From positions 5,394,001 through 5,458,000 of the forward strand of contig NZ_CP051774.1 of NCBI RefSeq assembly GCF_012913485.1: 64,000 nt of DNA, read 5' to 3'. Positions 52,586 through 59,629 of this stretch are shown piece by piece. The translations under genes were made by a program, and so were the position numbers. Within the stretch, counting starts at the first letter, position 1; every line of letters starts with the position of its first letter. The notes beneath the pieces were generated by a model, which had not been told where the DNA came from, did not search any database, and worked only from the letters and a program-made list of their open reading frames with translations. Source of the stretch: Luteolibacter luteus (lineage in GTDB: Bacteria; Verrucomicrobiota; Verrucomicrobiia; Verrucomicrobiales; Akkermansiaceae).

Positions 52586-52671
52586 CGCTATGCATTTTCC
52601 CGCTGACACAAGACCTCGCAAGGCAAACCGGTTGGATTGCATCCCCGCCGGGAACTCTCTAGCGTCCCGCC

Positions 52672-53586
52672 ATGAGATGGCAGTATCACCTTCCCGCGCT
52701 TGTGGCGGGCCTCCTGTTTACCGGTTGCGCCGGCAAAGGAGGGAGCAGTGCGGAAACCGGAGAAAATCCTTACAATATCCCCACCGGAGCACTGGCGGCG
52801 AATGCAGCCGAATTCGGCACACCGATCAAACGCGGTGAAAATCAGGCCGCGGCAGCCGAAGCCGCCGCCAAGGCGCTTGGCTACAATCCCGAAACGGATT
52901 TGGCTCACACCGATCCCGATAATCCGGACGCCGAATTGCCGGAACTTCAAGAGCTGATGGCCCAAGGCCCCAAGCAGGACAGCTGGCGGAGAAGCGAATC
53001 CGAGTCTCTCCGGGAATCCCGCCGCACCGGCAAGCCGATGCTGATTTGGTTCACGGACAGCTTGAATAGCTCCGCCAGCAAGACACTCAGTGACCAATTG
53101 CTTACCACCTCGGAGTTCCAAGACTGGGCGGAGGAAAATACGGTCCGTCTGGTGGTTGACCAGAATCAGGGCTCGAACATCGATGATGCGGTCCGCAAAA
53201 AAATCCACTCCCGGGAACTGAAGAAAAAATACAATGCCCGGGGCTATCCCACGCTAATGGTCGTCGCCCCATCCGGTGAGGTGATCGGACGCTACACCGG
53301 CTATCGTCGGGGGAAGGAGGACTTCATTTTCGGCCAGGTGAAGCAGGGTGTTCATGTGGCGGCGGAAAATCAGAAGGTATGGCGTAGTTCCTTGGAAAAG
53401 AAGGGCTACCGCGAGTGGTCCGACGTCAAGGGACGCAAGATTTTTGCCAAGTTGGGTGCCTATAAGGATGGCGAGTTGATTCTGGTGGAGCCGGATGGCA
53501 CCCGCGCCCGGACCCAGGAGAAGCGCCTCTCTGCCGAGGACCGGGTCTGGATCCAACAGCAAAAGGAGGCTCGGGGGATTCACTAG
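52672..53586 (+). CDS. Thioredoxin-fold lipoprotein with SHD1-like C-terminal domain
   Basis: 304 residues; signal ends in the lipobox LLFTGC (Cys19). A Gly/Ala-rich spacer precedes a thioredoxin-like domain (about 110-225) with KPMLIWFTDS and YPTLMVVAPSGEVIGRYTGY. The CxxC pair normally after WF.D is replaced by SLNSSAS, so it cannot be a dithiol redox enzyme. Residues 235-300 resemble the SHD1 fold (WSDVKGRKIFAKLGAYKDG, LVEPDGTRARTQEKRLSAEDRVWI). It probably acts as a binding protein in the envelope. TrxB is encoded 92 bases downstream in the same direction, but there is a separate promoter. Confidence 0.7.
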   Translation: MRWQYHLPALVAGLLFTGCAGKGGSSAETGENPYNIPTGALAANAAEFGTPIKRGENQAAAAEAAAKALGYNPETDLAHTDPDNPDAELPELQELMAQGPKQDSWRRSESESLRESRRTGKPMLIWFTDSLNSSASKTLSDQLLTTSEFQDWAEENTVRLVVDQNQGSNIDDAVRKKIHSRELKKKYNARGYPTLMVVAPSGEVIGRYTGYRRGKEDFIFGQVKQGVHVAAENQKVWRSSLEKKGYREWSDVKGRKIFAKLGAYKDGELILVEPDGTRARTQEKRLSAEDRVWIQQQKEARGIH

Positions 53587-53620
53587 CCAAGCTCCCCGGG
53601 CATTTCCCCGTCGCCTGCGG

Positions 53621-53650
53621 TTGACGGAGCGGCATTCCGACCGGAATACT
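53621..53650 (+). promoter_or_regulatory. Candidate promoter of trxB
   Basis: TTGACG at 53621-53626 and AATACT at 53645-53650 are spaced 18 bases and end 28 bases before the trxB start codon, close to the housekeeping consensus. A similar TTGACGGA box is found at 45087 before hisA, with a poorer -10. Confidence 0.45.
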
Positions 53651-53678
53651 CCCGCGCCCCGACTCCCGCAGAGTAAAC

Positions 53679-54605
53679 ATGGAAAACGTCATCATCATCG
53701 GCACCGGCTGCGCCGGCTACACCGCCGCCATCTACACCGGCCGCGCCAACCTGAATCCGCTCATGCTCACCGGCACCCAGCCGGGTGGCCAGCTGACCAC
53801 CACCACCGAGGTGGAGAACTTCCCGGGCTTCCCGGAAGGTATCATGGGTCCGGAGCTGATGATGAACATGCAGAAGCAGGCGGAGAAATTCGGCGCCCGC
53901 ATCGAATACGCGAACGTCGAATCCGTGGAGAAGCGCGCTGATGGATCCTTCCTGGTGAAGACCTCCTCCGGCGAGCACGAGTCCCACACGGTGATCATCG
54001 CTACCGGAGCCGCTCCGAAGCATCTCGGCCTGCCGAATGAAAAGAGTCTCATCGGCCGTGGCCTGACCTCTTGCGCTACCTGTGATGGTGCCTTCTACCG
54101 TGATGTGCCGGTGGCTGTGATCGGCGGTGGCGATAGCGCTGCGGAAGAGGCCACCTTCCTGACCCGCTTCGCCAGCACGGTTTACCTGATCCATCGTCGT
54201 GATGAATTGCGTGCCTCGAAGATCATGGCGGACCGCGCTCTCGCGAATCCGAAGATCAAGCCGGTGTGGAACTCCACCGTCACCGAATACCTCACCGACG
54301 CTGCGGGCGAAGTCCGTGCCGTGAAGCTGCAGAACCTCGTCACGGGTGAGGAGAGCGAGCTTGAGCTGAAGTGCGTCTTCGTCGCGATTGGTCACGTGCC
54401 GAACAGCGCCTTCCTCGGAGACCTCGTCGACAAGGATGAGAACGGCTACATCATCCAGAACCCCGGTCGCACCTCGACCAAGACCGAGGGCCTTTTCGCC
54501 GCCGGCGACGTCGCCGACCACTACTATCGCCAGGCTGTCACCGCTGCTGGCCAAGGCTGCGCCGCCGCCCTCGAGGCCGAGCGCTACCTGGCAGATCACG
54601 AGTGA
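53679..54605 (+). CDS. trxB: Thioredoxin reductase
   Basis: 308 residues. FAD-binding [18 protein letters not shown] at the N terminus, redox centre CATC at 132-135 ([10 protein letters not shown]), NADPH-binding [13 protein letters not shown] near 150 and the C-terminal FAD motif [21 protein letters not shown]. The length and all motifs are complete. It reduces thioredoxin with NADPH in the cytoplasm. No trxA is adjacent; the thioredoxin-fold lipoprotein upstream lacks cysteines and cannot be its substrate. A bidirectional terminator follows. Confidence 0.96.
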   Translation: MENVIIIGTGCAGYTAAIYTGRANLNPLMLTGTQPGGQLTTTTEVENFPGFPEGIMGPELMMNMQKQAEKFGARIEYANVESVEKRADGSFLVKTSSGEHESHTVIIATGAAPKHLGLPNEKSLIGRGLTSCATCDGAFYRDVPVAVIGGGDSAAEEATFLTRFASTVYLIHRRDELRASKIMADRALANPKIKPVWNSTVTEYLTDAAGEVRAVKLQNLVTGEESELELKCVFVAIGHVPNSAFLGDLVDKDENGYIIQNPGRTSTKTEGLFAAGDVADHYYRQAVTAAGQGCAAALEAERYLADHE

Positions 54606-54696
54606 TCACCGCGTTGATCTAACCGAATTTAGAGAGGCGCTGTAGCATGGCTATGGCGCCTTCTTTTTGCTGCCTCGTCCAACTCCAGAAACAACA

Positions 54697-54718
54697 AGGG
54701 CGGCCTTCAGGCCGCCCT
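54697..54718. terminator. Bidirectional terminator between trxB and the RGG-type gene
   Basis: AGGGCGGCC (54697-54705) and GGCCGCCCT (54710-54718) form a 9-bp GC-rich stem with a TTCA loop. On the + strand TCTTTT follows (54721-54726); on the - strand TTGTTGTTT follows. It serves trxB and, in the other direction, the convergent gene that ends at 54725. Confidence 0.8.
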
Positions 54719-54724
54719 CGTCTT

Positions 54725-56359
54725 TTAATCTTCCTGCACCAGCGAGCTGATCTTGCCGCGCTTCTCAAGGCGTCGTTTCCAGATCAATGCCGGGCCCTTG
54801 AGCTGCTTCAGGCGGGTGGGGGACATGCGGCTGATCGAGCGGATCAATTTCGCATGGCTCGGCACTGCGACCTTGGGCTTGCGTGTCCGCTTCCGCTTTT
54901 TGCGCTTCTTCTTTTTTGCAGCCTTGGCAGCCGGAGCTTTCTCTTTGTCCTTGGCTGTCGCTGCATTGCCGCCTTGCGGAGCACGGCGGCGCGGGAGCAC
55001 CAGCGAATCATCCGCGAAAAGCAGCACGTGGCCTTGCGTCAGCAGCCAGAACAGATCCGCGAACCATTCGTTGCCCGGCTCGGTCTGACCTTCCGGCAGC
55101 ACGCCAGCCCAGAGAGCGGCGAGCTTCTTGTCCGGATTCGCCTCCAGCCAATTCACGATGATGGACGGGCGCTCGGCGAGCACGGCGTCCGTGGTAAGCG
55201 GATGCGGGCGGGCCGGACCGGTGAAGAGCTTGCCCTCGCGCTTGAAGACGGAGAGATGCTCGCTTTCCAGCAAACGGCAGATCGCGGGAATCAGGATCGC
55301 GGGATGCTTGCGCGCGTGCGATCCGGCGATGCGGACGCAGGCCAGCAGCCCGTGCGACATGTTCTTCGCCGGAATGTCTCCGGGAATCTCCACGCTACGA
55401 ACTTCATCGAAGACTTCAGGGAACAGGCGCGTCGCGAAATCGCGCTCGATCTCGCTGCGGTCGAAGCGCCATGCGCTGTCATCCCCACCCTTCGGCCGCC
55501 AGCGCACTCGCTTGCGCATCGTGTCGAGCCAGGCATTCACCGCCTCCTCGCCGCGCTCGGTTCGCACGCGTGAAGCGTAGACTTCGAAGGGAAGATTCGG
55601 GAAACGCTCGCGGTGAATGCGGCGCAGTGTGCTCTGATAAGAATGGAAATTCGGCGGGCCTAGCCACTCGCCGCTCATGCCGCAGCGCGCCACCACTTGG
55701 AAATTTCCAGCTGGGGGTTCGGTCTCGGTTTCCTCCGATTCGTAGTATTCAGCAGCTGCTTCCGACTGCCAGAAGTGAGCCACCGCTTCTTCCTTCGTCA
55801 GCCACAGCGATTGGTCCTTCTTCGAGACGAAGAGCGAAGGAGCCTTGTCGGAAAGCGTGAACTGCAGGTGATAGCGGTTACGTCCTGCGAGCAGGATCTG
55901 TGCGACATCGAAAAGGGAGTAAACACGGGCGACGTGATGGATCTCACGCACGACGAGATGCACGGCTTCCGCCGCGGGCACCAAAGTCACGCGCACGCCT
56001 TCCGCCGGCTGTGGCAATTCTCGCGGGCCGAAATCCCGGCCGCCGCCATGACCATGACGACGATCACCGCGATCACGGTCGCGGTCACCTCCACCGCGTT
56101 GGCGAAAATCCCCACGGCCACCGCCGCCTCCGCCGCCTCCGCCGCCTCCGCCGCCACGCGAGTCCCTGCGATCACCATCACGGCGGTCGAAGTCACGTCG
56201 GCCACGATCTCCGCGATCTCGATCACGCCGCTCGCGCGGTGCTTCTTCTTCGCGGAATTCGGGAGTTTTTTTCGCCGGTGCATCATTCCGTGCCCAGGAC
56301 GGGCCCAGTTCGAATGCGGACAGCAGGCGCTTGGCCAGCTCATCGGAGGGATCGCTCAC
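54725..56359 (-). CDS. Low-complexity Arg/Gly/Asp-rich protein, likely nucleic-acid binding
   Basis: 544 residues. Residues 35-120 are disordered: R/D repeats (RRDRDRGDRGRRD), a run of 13 glycines and Arg-Gly-rich sequence (RGDFRQRGGGDRDRDRGDRR). Residues 120-460 are a structured region I do not recognise (VHLVVREIHHVARVYSLFDVAQILL; MSGEWLGPPNFHSYQ; WFADLFWLLTQGHVLLFADDSL). A Lys/Arg run (KKKKRKKRKRTRKPK) precedes the last 50 residues. The charge layout suggests RNA binding or phase-separating behaviour, which is inference. The poly-Gly part is encoded by an exact DNA repeat. Ends seven bases from the bidirectional terminator. Confidence 0.75.
   Translation of the reverse strand: MSDPSDELAKRLLSAFELGPSWARNDAPAKKTPEFREEEAPRERRDRDRGDRGRRDFDRRDGDRRDSRGGGGGGGGGGGGGRGDFRQRGGGDRDRDRGDRRHGHGGGRDFGPRELPQPAEGVRVTLVPAAEAVHLVVREIHHVARVYSLFDVAQILLAGRNRYHLQFTLSDKAPSLFVSKKDQSLWLTKEEAVAHFWQSEAAAEYYESEETETEPPAGNFQVVARCGMSGEWLGPPNFHSYQSTLRRIHRERFPNLPFEVYASRVRTERGEEAVNAWLDTMRKRVRWRPKGGDDSAWRFDRSEIERDFATRLFPEVFDEVRSVEIPGDIPAKNMSHGLLACVRIAGSHARKHPAILIPAICRLLESEHLSVFKREGKLFTGPARPHPLTTDAVLAERPSIIVNWLEANPDKKLAALWAGVLPEGQTEPGNEWFADLFWLLTQGHVLLFADDSLVLPRRRAPQGGNAATAKDKEKAPAAKAAKKKKRKKRKRTRKPKVAVPSHAKLIRSISRMSPTRLKQLKGPALIWKRRLEKRGKISSLVQED
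56121..56156 (-). repeat. Four tandem 9-base repeats encoding poly-glycine
   Basis: CCGCCGCCT occurs three times and CCGCCGCCA once, head to tail, in frame within the Arg/Gly-rich protein gene. Each unit gives three glycines. Such a short exact tandem repeat can change length by slippage, altering the glycine run while keeping the frame. Confidence 0.8.
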
Positions 56360-56473
56360 GGCGCGGAGACTAGCGAACGTTCTGGAAATGACAAACTCGC
56401 CTTACAACATTCTCACGACCGGTTTTGCGCCACTTTTCCGGCCAAACCGGGCCTAACATTTCATCCCGCCCCC

Positions 56474-56833
56474 TCAGCGGGCGAAAACGTGCGAATCCTT
56501 GACCGGTTTGCCGCAATAAAAGCATGCACCGCTCCGGGTATTCGTCTTCCTCCCGCAATGCGGGCAATCGATGGTTTCCGCGCCGATCTTCTCGTCCAGC
56601 CGGCCATCGCGACCATCGATTTCTTCCATCTTGGCAATCAGGTGTGCATCGCTCAACCCGGTCTGCTCGCGCACCAGTTCCCACATCGCCTGTGTCGCGA
56701 GCATCAGCCGCTCGATCTGGTCATTGCTGGTTGCGGCCCTGTTCTCCTGCCGGGATGCGCGCTCGGCGGCGTCCCGCGCTTCATCGCGTGCTTCCTGGAT
56801 TTGGTAGTGCTGAACGATATCCCACAAGCTCAT
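56474..56833 (-). CDS. Small coiled-coil protein with C-terminal zinc ribbon
   Basis: 119 residues. Residues 5-75 are charged and helical with heptad-like spacing (ARDEARDAAERASRQENRAAT), then a zinc ribbon with two Cys pairs: CPHCGR near 90 and CFYCGK near 104. No enzymatic motif. The function is unknown; such proteins may bind nucleic acid or partner proteins. It starts 14 bases after waaA and probably shares its transcript. The stop codon lies within the small inverted repeat CCCGC/GCGGG that could aid termination. Confidence 0.75.
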   Translation of the reverse strand: MSLWDIVQHYQIQEARDEARDAAERASRQENRAATSNDQIERLMLATQAMWELVREQTGLSDAHLIAKMEEIDGRDGRLDEKIGAETIDCPHCGRKTNTRSGACFYCGKPVKDSHVFAR

Positions 56834-56847
56834 CGGTGGGATCTTCG

Positions 56848-58122
56848 TCAGCCTTCCGTCAGGAGATCAAGGATTCTCCCGGTCGCTCCTGTGTGCCCGC
56901 CGAGGACCTTCGCGGCGTTATCGCACATCTGTTCGTAGCGGGCCTTGTCGGAAAGCAGTTCCTTTACCGCGTGAAGCAGTTCCCAGCGGTCGCGGAAACG
57001 GATCGCGCCGCCGCTGGCAACCAGTGACGAAGCCAGCGGCTCGAAGTTCTCCATGTGCGGTCCGAAGAGCAGCGGCTTGCGCGCAAGGATCGCCTCCGCA
57101 GGATTCTGTCCTCCCGTGCCGAGAATGCTCTTGCCGATGATCACCATCGTCGCATGCGCGGTCCAATCGCGGAGCTCACCGGTACTATCGATCACCAGGC
57201 ATGCATTCAGCGGATCACGAGGTGAGTGATAGTTCGAACGCAGCACGACCTCGTAGCCTTCGCCTTCCAGCGCGGCACGCACCTCCGCGCGTCGTTCGGC
57301 ATGGCGGGGGACCACCGCGTAGAGCGCAGGAATGTTATGCAGGACATTGCCCAGCCATCCCTCCTCTTTGCCATGCGTGCTGGCAGCGAGAATGACGGGA
57401 CGCCCCTTGCCGAAAGGGTCGATCATCGCGGAAAATTCTTCACGCATGGCAGGCATCGCCGCCCCGCCGGGATCGAACTTCGAGCTGCCGGTGACCGTGA
57501 TCTTTTCGCGTGCCACGCCAAGCGCCTCCCAGCGCGCGATGTCCGATGGCTCTTGCGCGGCCACCGCATCAAGCATGCCGAAGACCGGCTGTACCAGCGA
57601 GGCCACCTTCCGATAGCGGCGCTCCGAGCGCGGGGAAAGCCGGGCATTCACCAGACGCACCGGGATGCCCCGCTTCTGGCACTCCAGCAGCAAATGGGGC
57701 CACGCCTCACCCTCGACGAGCACGATCTGGCAAGGCTCGAAGCGTCCAAGGTAGCGTCCGACGCAGACTGGAAAATCAAACGGCGCATAAGTCACGCGCA
57801 CGCCCTCGATCGCAGCCTCCTTCGCGACCGCATGACCTGTGGCGGTGCCGACCGCCACGACGAAGCGCTTGCCCGGCTCCCGGATTTTCCAGGCACGGAT
57901 CAGCTTCAGCGCGATCATCGTTTCGCCCACGCTCACCGAATGCAGGTGAACCTCGCCGCAGGGCTCGGCCTCCTCCGGCCTTTTGTAGATCGAAAAACGT
58001 TCCCGCAGCCCGCTGCCGAAACCTCCGCGGCGGCCCATTCTTACCAGCCAACCCGGCAAAGCGACCAAGAACAGCAGCGGTAACAAGAGGCGGTAGAGCC
58101 CGAGGACAAGGCGGAACGGCAT
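56848..58122 (-). CDS. waaA: 3-deoxy-D-manno-octulosonic acid (Kdo) transferase
   Basis: 424 residues from ATG 58122. An N-terminal membrane helix (about 5-28, LGLYRLLLPLLFLVALPGWL) precedes a GT-B fold: HSVSVGETMIALKLIRAW, the first-domain motif VEGEAWPHLL, ARLSPRSERRYRK and the second-domain motif SILGTGGQNPAEAILARKPLLFGPHMENF with the conserved GGQN-x-x-E. It attaches Kdo to lipid A precursors in the inner leaflet, showing that this organism makes lipopolysaccharide. It follows rsmD after 10 bases and precedes the zinc-ribbon gene. Confidence 0.95.
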   Translation of the reverse strand: MPFRLVLGLYRLLLPLLFLVALPGWLVRMGRRGGFGSGLRERFSIYKRPEEAEPCGEVHLHSVSVGETMIALKLIRAWKIREPGKRFVVAVGTATGHAVAKEAAIEGVRVTYAPFDFPVCVGRYLGRFEPCQIVLVEGEAWPHLLLECQKRGIPVRLVNARLSPRSERRYRKVASLVQPVFGMLDAVAAQEPSDIARWEALGVAREKITVTGSSKFDPGGAAMPAMREEFSAMIDPFGKGRPVILAASTHGKEEGWLGNVLHNIPALYAVVPRHAERRAEVRAALEGEGYEVVLRSNYHSPRDPLNACLVIDSTGELRDWTAHATMVIIGKSILGTGGQNPAEAILARKPLLFGPHMENFEPLASSLVASGGAIRFRDRWELLHAVKELLSDKARYEQMCDNAAKVLGGHTGATGRILDLLTEG

Positions 58123-58132
58123 CGCGTGCAGG

Positions 58133-58690
58133 CTAGGAAGGCGTGGCCGGAGCGTAAAGCAGGATGGCACAGCCCCCGTACTCGCGGCGGTCCTCGAGCG
58201 TCCAGCCATCGGCTTCGGGGGAGCGTGAAGAAGCGGAGCACTCCCCAATGAAATAGCCACCTTTGGCCAGTCGCTCGCCCAAGGCCGGCTTGGACAGCAG
58301 TTCTTTCAGGTGGTCCCTGTCGCCCGGATTCTTGGCATAGGGGGGATCCGCAAAAATCAGATCGTAGCTGCCCGGATCCCGTGACAACCAAGCGTGTACA
58401 TCCGCCCGGACCACGCGTGCTCCCTGAAGCTTCGATTTCTCCAGATTTTCCCGGATCACCGATTCAGCCTGGCGATGCTCATCCACGAAAACGCAGCTGG
58501 CAGCCCCGCGGCTCAAAGCTTCAAGGCCGATCGCCCCGGATCCCGCGAAAAGATCAAGCACATGGGCGTCCTCTATCCTTGATCCAAGGATCGAAAAGAT
58601 CGCCTGACGGACAAAATCGGTCGTCGGCCGTGCCACGGCCTTTGGTACCTTGATGGCCAGTCGCCCGGCAGTTCCCGCGATGATTCGCAC
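58133..58690 (-). CDS. rsmD: 16S rRNA (guanine966-N2)-methyltransferase RsmD
   Basis: 185 residues. The start MRIIAGTAGRLAIKVP and RPTTDFVRQAIFSIL are classical RsmD. The SAM motif LDLFAGSGAIGLEALSRGA spans about 45-63, and the N-methylase motif DPPY is near 117 (FADPPYAKNPGD). It methylates a guanine of helix 31 in 16S rRNA. First gene of the rsmD-waaA-zinc-ribbon run on the - strand. Confidence 0.95.
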   Translation of the reverse strand: MRIIAGTAGRLAIKVPKAVARPTTDFVRQAIFSILGSRIEDAHVLDLFAGSGAIGLEALSRGAASCVFVDEHRQAESVIRENLEKSKLQGARVVRADVHAWLSRDPGSYDLIFADPPYAKNPGDRDHLKELLSKPALGERLAKGGYFIGECSASSRSPEADGWTLEDRREYGGCAILLYAPATPS

Positions 58691-58756
58691 GCTATCTCAG
58701 ATGCCATGGTCGCCGGGCCTTCGCAAGGAAGAGACCTGAGACCCGGTGAAGATCAC

Positions 58757-59548
58757 TTACTTCTTTTTCGGCTTCGCAGCAGGCTTGGCCGGAGCTGGGG
58801 CTGGCTTCGCAGGCGCTGCGGTTGGAGCTGGCTTCTGTTTGATGATGCCCGCTTCTCCCAGCGGGAACCGCACTACCAGACCGCGGTCCAGCAAGCGGGT
58901 GCCCTGCGAGGAAACTTCCTGGAGGCGGTAAACGACGAGGCCGTACTTCTTATCGCCGGTCTTGCCGATCGCGATGTTCTCCTTGGTGGTGCCGAGGCCG
59001 GTTTGCTCCTCATACTTCCACTCCTGCCCGGACCAAGCTCCCAAGGTGCTGTTGGCGTCGGCATTCACGTCCTCGATGCGCTTGAGCGGGCCGTTCGGTG
59101 AGCGGAAGGTGTCATCCTTCACGTCGTAGCGAAGCGTGGAGACAGACTGGGCACCGCCCGTCATGTTGATGTTCCAGCGGCCTTCCTTGTCACTCTTCAA
59201 TTGAATGGCGACGGCTTCCACCGGCTTGAACTCACGCTTACCCCAGAACTTGAGATACTCGTCGTATTCCTCCTTCGTCAGGCCCAGGCGCTCGTCGTAG
59301 GGCAGCGGCACACCCGGCTTGCCGGTCTTCGCGTGCTCGCGGAACCAATCCGCGTTGGCCTTCGAGCTGCGTGCGGTTTCCTCGACCTTCGCGATGTACT
59401 TGTCGAGTTCCGGCGGCGGCACCACCACGACGATCTCTCCTTTGATCGGCGTGTCAGGCGGCAGGTAGTCGGCAAGGAGCTTCGGGGCATCAGCCGCGAA
59501 GGCGCTGCTGCACACGAGGGCGACGAGAGGGAACTGGACAAATTTCAT
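58757..59548 (-). CDS. Secreted protein with Ala/Pro/Lys-rich tail, unknown function
   Basis: 263 residues from ATG 59548, followed by the signal peptide KFVQFPLVALVCSSAFAAD. The mature part (25-220) contains VEETARSSKANADWFREHAKTGKPGVPLPYDERLGLTKEEYDEYLKFW-type helical sequence and a beta-rich second half; I do not know the family. The last 35 residues are Ala/Pro/Lys-rich (AKPAPAPAKPAAKPKKK), a flexible, positively charged tail that could bind peptidoglycan or anionic polymers. It is separated from its neighbours by 66-82 bases and probably has its own transcript. Confidence 0.7.
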   Translation of the reverse strand: MKFVQFPLVALVCSSAFAADAPKLLADYLPPDTPIKGEIVVVVPPPELDKYIAKVEETARSSKANADWFREHAKTGKPGVPLPYDERLGLTKEEYDEYLKFWGKREFKPVEAVAIQLKSDKEGRWNINMTGGAQSVSTLRYDVKDDTFRSPNGPLKRIEDVNADANSTLGAWSGQEWKYEEQTGLGTTKENIAIGKTGDKKYGLVVYRLQEVSSQGTRLLDRGLVVRFPLGEAGIIKQKPAPTAAPAKPAPAPAKPAAKPKKK

Positions 59549-59629
59549 GAAACGGGTCGTTTGCCGGAGGAGCGGGCGAAAGCATTTCCGCTCCGGGCGG
59601 AAACTCAAGCGGCAATCCTGCTTAGCGCG

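Noticed and set aside
53679-54605. Thioredoxin system formed by the upstream lipoprotein and TrxB
   Set aside because: The lipoprotein's thioredoxin domain has no CxxC, is likely outside the cytoplasm, and trxB has its own promoter candidate.
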